Below are positions 1 to 5,699 of a stretch of DNA of 8,403 nt, in pieces. A program made the translations under genes and the position numbers. The notes under the pieces were generated by a model. That model saw only the letters and a list, made by a program, of their open reading frames with translations, ran no database searches and was not told the origin of the DNA. Within the stretch, counting starts at the first letter, position 1. Each line of letters begins with the position of its first letter. Source of the stretch: Nitrospirota bacterium (lineage in GTDB: Bacteria; Nitrospirota; Nitrospiria; Nitrospirales; UBA8639); assembly GCA_029881175.1 (NCBI GenBank), contig JAOUNC010000104.1, positions 1 through 8,403 on the forward strand, given 5' to 3'.

Positions 1-1
1 C

Positions 2-169
2 CTCTATGAAGATGGCATAACTCCAGAAAAACTCCGTGCTCAATGGTCGATGTTTGGAGAAGATCCATTTATTGTAGGGGGAGATGAAACAGTACCTTTT
101 TCAGCAAGAACGTTTATTACTCGTGAATTATGTCAAGAGATTATTGAACACGCCACAAACCAATCCTGA
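2..169 (+). CDS. C-terminal end of an unidentified protein (5' end outside window)
   Basis: An open frame runs from the window edge for 55 codons to TGA at 167-169. The visible tail is hydrophilic and acidic and reads LYEDGITPEKLRAQW at the start, then a stretch with GEDPFIVGGDETVPF, and ends in IIEHATNQS. I recognise no family from this fragment. Codon use is AT-rich compared with the GMC and mnmG genes further on. It is followed 14 nt later by the start of the next gene on the same strand, so the two may be co-transcribed. The frame could also be chance, but the residue composition and the close downstream gene make a real gene more likely. Confidence 0.55.
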   Translation, partial: LYEDGITPEKLRAQWSMFGEDPFIVGGDETVPFSARTFITRELCQEIIEHATNQS

Positions 170-183
170 AAGAGCATGCAAGC

Positions 184-546
184 ATGAAGTCACTGGATGA
201 AGTCATTTCATATCTCCATGCCGAGTTTGACGATCATTCTGACCAGCACCGCGAGGGTCTGGCGGCAACTCGGCCTATCGCTGTTGCCCGGATTGCCGAG
301 CGCCTCGCGACCGACGGGTTTCCATCTACCCAAGACGAGAAAATCAGCCTAAGCCTTGTTCCATTTGTTTTTCAGGAAGCAAATTATGACGACATTGACT
401 GGAGCCAGAAAGACTCTGATTTAAGGCACCTGAAGCGTTTCTTCGAACTCGATCTGTTGGTTCATTTTGCTGGTCGAGAGCGTTCTGACATCAACGAAAA
501 TGACTATGCGCAGTATTATGCGTTATCCCTGAAAGCAGTTCGTTAA
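184..546 (+). CDS. Hypothetical protein, 120 aa
   Basis: This is a complete ORF starting with ATG 14 nt after the preceding stop, with only a weak purine-rich GAAAGAG upstream as a possible ribosome binding site. The product is soluble and acidic, with no signal peptide and no membrane segment. The first ~60 residues look helical (MKSLDEVISYLHAEF..., then AVARIAERLATDGF). The second half contains an aromatic/acidic patch (EANYDDIDWSQKDSDL) and ends in a Tyr-rich DYAQYYALSLKAVR. I do not recognise the family. Small acidic proteins that directly follow a larger gene can be immunity proteins or antitoxins, but nothing in the sequence proves that here. The composition is that of a real protein. 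Confidence 0.6.
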   Translation: MKSLDEVISYLHAEFDDHSDQHREGLAATRPIAVARIAERLATDGFPSTQDEKISLSLVPFVFQEANYDDIDWSQKDSDLRHLKRFFELDLLVHFAGRERSDINENDYAQYYALSLKAVR

Positions 547-550
547 CAAT

Positions 551-739
551 ATGTCATCCTACGAAAAGCCATACTGCCCGGAGATTCGGGATCCAAACAA
601 TTATGCCACTGAGACAGAAATACGCACTGTCGAAAAAGCCATTGAGATGGCAGCTCGCGCCCAGGCCAATCAAGTCGATAAGGCCTGGGCGCCGCTGCTA
701 CGATCGAGACCAGCGGCCGCTCCTACGTCAGGTGTCTAA
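551..739 (+). CDS. Short hypothetical ORF, possibly a truncated gene
   Basis: The ATG lies 4 nt after the stop of the 120-aa gene, which suggests translational coupling. The first ~42 residues (MSSYEKPYCPEIRDPNNYAT... followed by a helical EIRTVEKAIEMAARAQANQ) look protein-like. The last ~18 residues (PLLRSRPAAAPTSGV) are low-complexity and coincide with a switch to GC-rich DNA around 685-720. I infer that the true gene may have been cut near 690 and that the present 3' end is read from unrelated sequence. No family is recognised. An intact homologue longer than 62 aa would confirm truncation. Confidence 0.35.
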   Translation: MSSYEKPYCPEIRDPNNYATETEIRTVEKAIEMAARAQANQVDKAWAPLLRSRPAAAPTSGV

Positions 740-1069
740 TCGACGATGTGATACATGGGAACTATTTCCATTGCCTACTCGCCGCATTCGCGGTTGTAGC
801 GGAACAGGGTGAAGCCATGCCAATCGGTATCGGGAATAGGAATGTTAAACGGCCTTTTTGACTGGACAGGAAAGTACCAAAGACCCCGTTGAGGGATCAA
901 TCCACAGACTTCGCTGTCCGAAATGTGGGAATTCCCCCTGCGAGACGGGCCTGAGCCGCCCTTATGACATGGATCATGCCCAGCCTTGTGCTCCCTGATG
1001 GCGTGTGGGCGGGGGCAATGGGGCCACCAAGGCATGTCGGTTCGGGAACGGAACCGGAATCAGGGTGAG
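740..1069 (+). other. Decayed or non-coding segment, no supported gene
   Basis: About 330 bases in which every frame is short and interrupted. A minus-strand ORF (775-1035) has proline/arginine/cysteine-rich content and no initiation context, so I do not call it. A plus-strand frame carries a CPKCGN zinc-ribbon-like stretch near 918-935 (HRLRCPKCGNSPCE) but soon meets a stop. A small inverted repeat CGGTTC/GAACCG lies at about 1039-1057. The segment sits between the apparently truncated ORF and the mnmE remnant, so mixed debris from earlier rearrangements is the best reading. Confidence 0.4.
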
Positions 1070-1283
1070 ATGAAGCTGTGTGACGCCGTAGCGATTAGGC
1101 TGTCTGCCAGAACTCGTCGAGGCCTTGCATAATGCCCTCGCGGCGATTGATGATACGCAATCGTCCGCATGTGTGGCGTTGGGACTACGAGTGGCCTAAA
1201 GCGCTCTTGGGAAAATTGTGGGCATTGTGACGAACGAAGATATTTTGGATCAGATCTTTAAAGAGTTTTGTATTGGGAAGTAG
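1070..1283 (+). pseudogene. mnmE: Degenerate 3' remnant of mnmE (tRNA uridine-5-carboxymethylaminomethyl modification GTPase)
   Basis: MnmE is the GTPase that, with MnmG, makes the cmnm5/mnm5 modification of wobble U34. The frame from 1200 to the TAG at 1281-1283 reads SALGKIVGIVTNEDIL and then DQIFKEFCIGK. This is the hallmark MnmE C-terminus, including the invariant terminal FCIGK that supplies the C-x-G-K motif. Upstream in the same frame, EALHNALAAI and LGLRVA resemble the C-terminal helical domain, but a TAA at 1197-1199 interrupts it where a Leu (TTA) would fit. Further upstream the match moves to another frame (1088-1114, AIRLSART), resembling the SA(R/K)TG G5 motif region of the GTPase domain. 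A frameshift lies near 1115-1125. The distance from SART to the C-terminus is about half that in a normal MnmE, so an internal deletion is also likely. The rest of the protein (~400 aa) is absent. The C-terminal identification is firm; the exact 5' limit is not. Confidence 0.8.
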
Positions 1284-1797
1284 GGAATAGGACCTTTAAA
1301 CGCTATTAGTGGGTTCTCGGAAACGTTTCGAAGAGACCGTGGGCTGTCAATCCGGCCAGTCGCGGACTCAACATGAGGGGAGACAGGCTACGGGAATGGC
1401 TTTCCTGGCCCTTGAACACATTTTGCGCATATTTCCTTGTTTTCAAGTTGTTGGCTTGCTGCACTCCTTGAAATTGAGTCGACCTCACTTTGTTCTGGTA
1501 CTTGGGGCTGCAAGGGGATTGATTTGAGCTGGCCGAATAATATTTCTGACATGCCCGAGGGGTTCACACGCGCCTCAGCCACTCCAAAAATTTGGGCGAA
1601 CGAAAAGTCATGGCCTTGACGTTTATGATGCTCGTTCAGGCTAGACTGTAAGTAAAAATTCATGACACTTTTATCCCTTGGCTAGAAGTTGAGGCCCAGT
1701 AGATTTCAATAGCCAACAGGCCCATCACCCTGATTTTCCTTTCAAAAATAACAGTTTCTGTAACAAGACCCCATTTTTCGCTTTTTTATTTTCTGAC
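1284..1797 (+). other. Intergenic region between mnmE remnant and PEP-CTERM gene, no supported gene
   Basis: About 510 bases with only overlapping short ORFs on both strands (for example 1309-1527 plus and 1388-1663 minus). The minus-strand ORF has an AAGGGA about 9 nt before its ATG (at 1661-1663), but its 91-residue product shows no family resemblance and overlaps equally good frames on the other strand, so I leave it uncalled. Base composition becomes AT-rich towards 1740-1890, as expected for the promoter region of the following gene. Confidence 0.45.
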
Positions 1798-1812
1798 GGG
1801 AACAAATCTTGC
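1798..1812 (+). promoter_or_regulatory. Candidate sigma-54 (-24/-12) promoter for the PEP-CTERM gene
   Basis: The segment reads GGGAAC-N5-TTGC followed by TT. The family consensus is TGGCAC-N5-TTGCW. The GG and GC dinucleotides have exactly 10 bases between them, and four of six bases of the -24 box and all of the -12 box match. Transcription would start near 1824, giving a leader of about 70 nt before the ATG. Sigma-54 control (RpoN with PrsK/PrsR) is known for PEP-CTERM genes in some bacteria, which makes this placement sensible. It remains a match by eye. Confidence 0.4.
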
Positions 1813-1828
1813 TTAAATAAGCAGGATT
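1805..1828 (+). repeat. 10-bp stem inverted repeat overlapping the -12 element
   Basis: AATCTTGCTT at 1805-1814 pairs with AAGCAGGATT at 1819-1828 around an AAAT loop, 10 pairs with one G-T wobble. It covers the TTGC of the candidate sigma-54 promoter and the expected start site. It could therefore be an operator, or chance. There is no T-run after it, so it is not a convincing terminator. Confidence 0.45.
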
Positions 1829-1894
1829 CGTCTTCCTAGTTGGAATGAGCGAGTTCGTTATTTTATTTAATTTTTCATATAAAGGAGTTCTGTC

Positions 1895-2410
1895 ATGACA
1901 AAAATCTTAACCTCTGCAAAAAGAGGCTTGGCATTATTGCTAGGGGTGAGTCTTTTGTATTGCGCCTTTCCCCTGGCAGCTCAGGCCGGTTTTGGTTTTC
2001 CATCGGAAATAATGGGCTTCGTGTTTGAAGATCTGGACGGGAATGGAGTGCAGGACGTCATGGAACCTGGAATACCTGGCGTAGGTGTGGAGCTAGAGGA
2101 ACTGTTCAATGGATCTGTCGTTACTTCAATAACCACTGATGCCAATGGCCTTTATGGTTTTTTTGATTTAATACCTGGGTCCTATAATGTCATGGTTACT
2201 CTCGGCACCCTCCCTATGAACTTTTTCCCCACCACTCCAACAGAGTATTCAGTTGACTTGGATGAAGGGTTGGGTTTCCTAGCCGACTTTGGCTTTCAAG
2301 AGCGCCAACAGAATCCGCCGACTATTCCCGAACCCTCCACGATGTTGTTGTTTGGTTCCGGTATAGCCGGACTGGCAGCTTGGCGGTATCGCAAAAGCAA
2401 GACGGTCTAA
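1895..2410 (+). CDS. Secreted SdrD B-like domain protein with PEP-CTERM sorting signal
   Basis: A 171-aa protein. The start is set by AAAGGAG at 1881-1887, 7 nt before the ATG. Residues 1-31 form a Sec signal peptide (basic MTKILTSAKRG, hydrophobic core, AQA cleavage site). Residues ~39-134 form a single SdrD B-like (Cna B-type-related) beta-sandwich: GFVFEDLDGNGVQDVMEPGI carries the acidic calcium-binding-type DxDxNG loop, PGVGVELE follows, and TTDANGLYGFFDLIPGSY is the conserved YxFxxLxPGxY strand pair. After a short linker the PEP-CTERM signal starts at residue 145 (PEPSTMLLFGSG), continues with a hydrophobic helix (IAGLAAW) and ends in a basic cluster (RYRKSK). In this family the exosortase recognises PEP, cleaves the tail and exports the protein to the surface or matrix. 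Only one adhesin-type domain is present, so the mature part is about 115 aa. It has its own promoter region and terminator and appears monocistronic. No exosortase is in the window. Confidence 0.92.
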   Translation: MTKILTSAKRGLALLLGVSLLYCAFPLAAQAGFGFPSEIMGFVFEDLDGNGVQDVMEPGIPGVGVELEELFNGSVVTSITTDANGLYGFFDLIPGSYNVMVTLGTLPMNFFPTTPTEYSVDLDEGLGFLADFGFQERQQNPPTIPEPSTMLLFGSGIAGLAAWRYRKSKTV

Positions 2411-2437
2411 TTTCAGAGACCTTATATTATTTCAGGC

Positions 2438-2471
2438 AAAGAGCCTCACATCCTCAGGTGTGAGGCTCTTT
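2438..2471 (+). terminator. Strong hairpin terminator after the PEP-CTERM gene
   Basis: A perfect 13-bp stem (AAAGAGCCTCACA pairing with TGTGAGGCTCTTT) with loop TCCTCAGG begins 27 nt after the stop codon. The 3' arm ends in CTCTTT followed by GTGTATT, so the U-tract is short and interrupted. The A-rich start of the 5' arm gives some U-rich character on the other strand too. It separates the PEP-CTERM transcript from the dehydrogenase genes. Confidence 0.8.
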
Positions 2472-2848
2472 GTGTATTGAGGGAGTATGCTGGGACATTC
2501 AGTGGGAACCGTATTTGGCTTATTTGCCCAAAGGGTAAAGATTTGCTCTAATTTATTCATAACGAACCGTGGCCTTGGCATTCGAATGTGAATGTCGGTT
2601 GACAAGTCTTTCGCAAAGTGTTTCTGCGAAGGACGTTATGGTGTGCGCGGAAGGCTAGACTTGATGGGTCAAGCGCTATTCACGAATCACCAATCCTCTT
2701 TGGACTTTCTCAAACAATCCGAAAAGTGTATTCTTCACAATCCTGGCATGCTAGCGTGAGTATGTTTGGCATATGCCGTCTTTGTAATTTGGAATCTGCA
2801 TAAAACGGGGCTAGAAAATTCGCAGCTTATTCGAGGCTGTTTCTCCCA
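2472..2848 (+). other. Intergenic region before the dehydrogenase pair, no gene supported
   Basis: About 375 bases. A 61-codon ORF at 2618-2803 has no recognisable features and is rejected. Two perfect 10-bp palindromes are present, CATTCGAATG (2579-2588) and GGCATATGCC (2768-2777). Either could be a regulator site for the downstream genes, but I cannot assign one. I see no confident sigma-70 promoter. Confidence 0.4.
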
Positions 2849-3463
2849 ATGAATATTTGGACTAACGCCCTTACCCGTCGTCATTTTACCGGCTTACTCC
2901 TGGGATCAACCCTAAACGGGTTACTTGGAATAGACCCGGGTTGGAGCAAACCAGACCAACCCAAAGAACCCGATCAGCCTTCAAAACTTTCTCTTGCCAA
3001 AGGATCCTTTATAGCTCTCACCGATTATCAAGCCACGGTGATTGAAGAAGTCACGGCTTTACTGATTCCCACCGATCAGGATCCTGGCGCCAAAGAAGCT
3101 GGAGTGGTGCATGCACTCGATCGGTTAGCCATGCGATCCAGCAATGCCCAAAAAGTATTGGTCCAAGGAGTGAGATGGTTGGACTATATGACTCAACGAA
3201 TCTATGCCAAACCAAGTTTTTTAGAACTTGATGAGCAGGAACGGATACAGCTCCTCACATTTGCCGAAACGGGAGCTATCCCTGGCCCCCCAAAAATCAT
3301 CCCAGATTTATCCCCCAAGCTCATCGAATTCGGAAAGAACTTTTTTCAATTCATGCTTCACCATACTATGCTCGTGTTTTATACCAGTCCCAGCGGCTGG
3401 AAAGTCGTCAGATTCCCAGGTCCTCCTCAATGGGAAGGGAATCTGGATTATCATTTGTGTTAA
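2849..3463 (+). CDS. Gluconate 2-dehydrogenase subunit 3-like protein with Tat signal (GMC dehydrogenase small subunit)
   Basis: A 204-aa protein of the gluconate 2-dehydrogenase subunit 3 family, the small chaperone/export subunit of membrane-associated FAD dehydrogenases. Residues 8-28 form a twin-arginine signal (TRRHFTGLLLGS, with R10-R11 and a hydrophobic stretch). A Pro/Lys-rich linker follows at 33-47. The family core starts near residue 57 (LTDYQATVIEEVTALLIP) with the typical PTDQDPGAKEAGV at 74-86. It ends with the conserved FYTSPSGWKVVRFPGPP around 177-193. The start is supported by the Tat signal rather than by a ribosome binding site: no Shine-Dalgarno sequence precedes this ATG. 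The stop lies 6 nt before the GMC gene. In characterised relatives (FAD-glucose dehydrogenase gamma subunit) this subunit carries the Tat signal that exports the catalytic subunit bound to it, and the same is inferred here. Confidence 0.88.
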   Translation: MNIWTNALTRRHFTGLLLGSTLNGLLGIDPGWSKPDQPKEPDQPSKLSLAKGSFIALTDYQATVIEEVTALLIPTDQDPGAKEAGVVHALDRLAMRSSNAQKVLVQGVRWLDYMTQRIYAKPSFLELDEQERIQLLTFAETGAIPGPPKIIPDLSPKLIEFGKNFFQFMLHHTMLVFYTSPSGWKVVRFPGPPQWEGNLDYHLC

Positions 3464-3469
3464 CCCATC

Positions 3470-5155
3470 ATGAAATCCAGGGACCAAGTCGATATTTGTG
3501 TTATTGGATCAGGTGCAGGAGGAAGTGTGGCGACCTACGCCTTAGCCATGGCGGGTTTTTCCGTCGTCGTCTTAGAAGCAGGTCCGCGTTTCGACCCGGC
3601 GCATTATCCCCTGAACCAAAAAGATTGGGAAGCCCAACCTTCGGCTTTTCACGTCCCCCCCAAAGAGGGCAAGAAGCATCTGTATACCCATGGGGAGACG
3701 GAAGCCCTCGACCCCTCCCTGTCCCATCTTCGATCTTGGACCAAGGCCTTGGGGCCCTTGCATTCTTCACCGACAAGAATGCCTCCCCGCATTCAACGGG
3801 TGAAGGGCGTAGGCGGAAGCACGCTCCATTATCAAGGAGAAGCCCATCGATTTTCGCCGCATGGGTTCCAGTCCCAATCACAGTATGGGTATGGGGAAGA
3901 TTGGCCTCTCACCCATAAAGACCTCGAACCCTATTACGAGAAAATTGAACAGTGGCTGGGAGTGGCCGGTGATCCCCGTAATCCCTTCAAGGCCTCGAGG
4001 GGCCCCTTTCCTATGACTCCGCATAAGCTAAGTTGCGCCAGTCAACGTGTAAAGAAGGGTTTTGACAAATTAGGTCTTCACCTTTCCCCTAATTCGTTGG
4101 CGATCCTTTCTCAACCGTTGGAAGATCGGCCGCCGTGTAATTATTGCAACGGCTGTTCCTTGGGGTGCATGATGCGAGCCAAAAGCAGCATGGATGTTTC
4201 GCTCATTCCCAAAGCGGAGGCCACCGGACGAGTCACCCTCATCCCGAATGTTCATGCTCACCGAATTACCCTGAATGCTCAAGGAAAGGCCAGTGGGGTT
4301 CTCTATTTTGATCATGAAAAGCAGGAACACCGTCAACGCGCGAAAGTAGTGGTGGTGGCTGCCGGTGCGCTCGAAACACCTCGCCTCTTGCTCAATTCCA
4401 TCTCGAAAGAATATCCCGAAGGACTTGGGAATCGTCATGATGTGGTGGGCCGATATTGCATGGAAACCATTTTTCAGAATTCTATTGCCCTTTTTTCAGA
4501 ACCGATACATTCGTATAAAGGCCTGCAGATAGACAGTCGGGCCTGGGACTTTAATGCTCCAAGCCCAGGGCAGACCTTTCAGGGGGGCGTGGTCTTGGGA
4601 GTCTCAGCTGGGAATTTCTTAGGACCCTTCGCCTATGCGCAATTCGTGGCTCCGGGATGGGGAAAATCTCATAAGGATTTCATGCGAACCTCTTTTGGAA
4701 ATGCAATCAATGTTTTTGGCATTGGCGAGCATCTTCCACACCCTGATAATCGAATAACTCTCGACCCGGAAGTCATGGATTTTTATGGAGTGCCTGTGGC
4801 CAAATTGGTTACCACCTTGAAAAAGAATGAACGAGAGATGCTGGGATTCATGGCTCGGCAAACGAAGGCCATTGCGGAGGCGGCTGGAGCCAAAGAAATC
4901 ATCGGTCAGGAAAGTGCGTATGACCTGAGCGCGATCAGCCACATGGGAGGAACCTGTCGGATGGGCCAGGACCCTCGACGTTCTGTGGTCAATCAATTTT
5001 GTCAGACCCATGACATTGCGAATGTCTTTGTGATGGATAACAGTTCCTTTGTCACGCAAGGAGGAGGAGATAGTCCCTCCCTCACCATTCAGGCCTTAGC
5101 CCTTCGCGCCGCAGACTACCTTATGGACGAAGCCAAAAAAGGAGGACTTACGTAA
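3470..5155 (+). CDS. GMC-family FAD-dependent oxidoreductase, catalytic subunit with Fe-S-type cysteine motif
   Basis: A 561-aa protein, normal length for the family. The N-terminal FAD Rossmann motif is at 10-38 (GSGAGG, i.e. G13-x-G15-x-x-G18, with E36 at the end of strand 2 for the ribose). A GMC FAD-contact segment is at 113-127 (GVGGSTLHYQGEAHR). A cysteine cluster follows RPP at 223-233: C223, C226, C229, C233. C223-x5-C229-x3-C233 has the spacing I recall for the 3Fe-4S ligands in FAD-glucose dehydrogenase. The second FAD strand is VVVVAAGALETPRLLL (293-308). The C-terminal GMC domain contains HMGGTCRMG (H491, the probable catalytic base) and GGGDSPSLTIQALALR (531-546), where many relatives have N-P or H-P in place of S535-P536. 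It has no signal peptide, so it is expected to leave the cell with the Tat-bearing subunit encoded 6 nt upstream. The substrate is probably a sugar, sugar acid or other alcohol and cannot be named. No Shine-Dalgarno sequence is seen before the ATG, so translation is probably coupled. Confidence 0.92.
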   Translation: MKSRDQVDICVIGSGAGGSVATYALAMAGFSVVVLEAGPRFDPAHYPLNQKDWEAQPSAFHVPPKEGKKHLYTHGETEALDPSLSHLRSWTKALGPLHSSPTRMPPRIQRVKGVGGSTLHYQGEAHRFSPHGFQSQSQYGYGEDWPLTHKDLEPYYEKIEQWLGVAGDPRNPFKASRGPFPMTPHKLSCASQRVKKGFDKLGLHLSPNSLAILSQPLEDRPPCNYCNGCSLGCMMRAKSSMDVSLIPKAEATGRVTLIPNVHAHRITLNAQGKASGVLYFDHEKQEHRQRAKVVVVAAGALETPRLLLNSISKEYPEGLGNRHDVVGRYCMETIFQNSIALFSEPIHSYKGLQIDSRAWDFNAPSPGQTFQGGVVLGVSAGNFLGPFAYAQFVAPGWGKSHKDFMRTSFGNAINVFGIGEHLPHPDNRITLDPEVMDFYGVPVAKLVTTLKKNEREMLGFMARQTKAIAEAAGAKEIIGQESAYDLSAISHMGGTCRMGQDPRRSVVNQFCQTHDIANVFVMDNSSFVTQGGGDSPSLTIQALALRAADYLMDEAKKGGLT

Positions 5156-5231
5156 ACACGGAATCCCCCACCAAAAGAAAAGAGGCGCTGCTCATAATTA
5201 TTTCCAATGGGAAGGGGGTCAGGTTGCGTGT

Positions 5232-5600
5232 TTAATTCGCTACAAAGTCTTCGGGAAGTCCAGGTTTTCGTTCTTGTGCTTCTGTATCTGGGTCTTGATA
5301 AAACTCACGGACCTCAGGACCAGCCAAATGAGCGCATGATATTCGCTAAGCGATTCCCCCCGAACTGCTGATGGTGGAATCTTCGATAGCCGCCAGGAGC
5401 GTCAAAGGTCCGGCACATTGCGGACAGGCGATGAGGTCGATGGCGAAGACGCGTTTGAGACATTGTGCCCAACTCATGCAAGCCCGCGTTGAGGCCGTGG
5501 AGTGATCGCCGTCAGCATCGACGATGTTCGGCGGCTGGGCGACTTCGCCGGGGACGATTTGAGACCCCAGCGCAGCGTTGGGCGCCAGCACGCCAAGTAC
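5232..5600 (-). pseudogene. C-terminal remnant of an IS91-family (Y2 HUH) transposase
   Basis: On the minus strand, from about 5600 down, the frame reads VLAPNAALGSQIVP, then MSWAQCLKRVFAIDL, then IACPQCAGPLTLLAAIEDSTI. This is the characteristic C-terminal end of IS91/IS801/ISCR-type transposases, including the HGVLAPNA-like start and the CPxCGG-like zinc knuckle. A TAG at 5346-5348 interrupts the frame. Beyond it the same frame continues as AHLAGPEVREFYQDPD... to a TAA at 5232-5234, so the original protein probably ended there. The N-terminal helicase-like and HUH catalytic part (about 300 aa) is missing: upstream of 5600 the sequence becomes the toxin-antitoxin promoter. The remnant is convergent with the GMC gene, 76 nt away. 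It cannot encode an active transposase. Confidence 0.8.
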
Positions 5601-5613
5601 GAAAGGACGGGTC

Positions 5614-5641
5614 TTGACAACTGATCGATAGAGACTATAAT
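5614..5641 (+). promoter_or_regulatory. Consensus sigma-70 promoter of the toxin-antitoxin operon
   Basis: TTGACA at 5614-5619 and TATAAT at 5636-5641 are separated by 16 bp, a perfect match to both consensus hexamers with near-optimal spacing. Transcription would start near 5648, about 50 nt before the antitoxin ATG. The -10 box lies inside a perfect palindrome, so the promoter is probably strong when free and repressed by the antitoxin or the complex. Confidence 0.8.
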
Positions 5642-5651
5642 TATAGTCTCT
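5630..5651 (+). promoter_or_regulatory. 22-bp perfect palindrome over the -10 box, probable autoregulatory operator
   Basis: The half-site AGAGACTATAA is followed directly by its exact reverse complement, with no spacer, centred between 5640 and 5641. It contains the whole -10 hexamer. Phd/YefM antitoxins bind palindromes at their own promoters and repress jointly with the toxin, so this is the natural operator of the operon that starts at 5700. It is not followed by a T-run in the position of a terminator. Confidence 0.75.
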
Positions 5652-5699
5652 TTAAACGATGTCGACTTATCAGAATTCTGGGACGAAGGGGTATCTAGT

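Noticed and set aside
775..1035. 86-aa minus-strand ORF
   Set aside because: Cys/Pro/Arg/His-rich sequence with no family resemblance, no ribosome binding site and broken flanking frames; probably chance in GC-rich DNA.
1388..1663. 91-aa minus-strand ORF with an AAGGGA upstream
   Set aside because: No recognisable fold or family, and overlapping ORFs of similar length occur on the other strand; a possible gene but not supportable.
2533..2546. Second sigma-54-like match (GG-N10-GC) upstream of the dehydrogenase pair
   Set aside because: Only the GG and TTGC elements match; the rest of the -24 box differs, and the distance to the gene is about 300 nt.
2618..2803. 61-aa plus-strand ORF upstream of the dehydrogenase pair
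   Set aside because: No ribosome binding site and random-looking composition (many Cys, Arg, Ser); treated as intergenic.
3501..5059. Several minus-strand and alternate-frame ORFs of 60-160 aa within the GMC gene
   Set aside because: They lie wholly inside a well-supported 561-aa gene and show no family features; antisense shadows.
5162..5221. C-run/G-run pair after the GMC gene as a possible terminator
   Set aside because: Only about five G-C pairs can form across a long loop and no U-tract follows.
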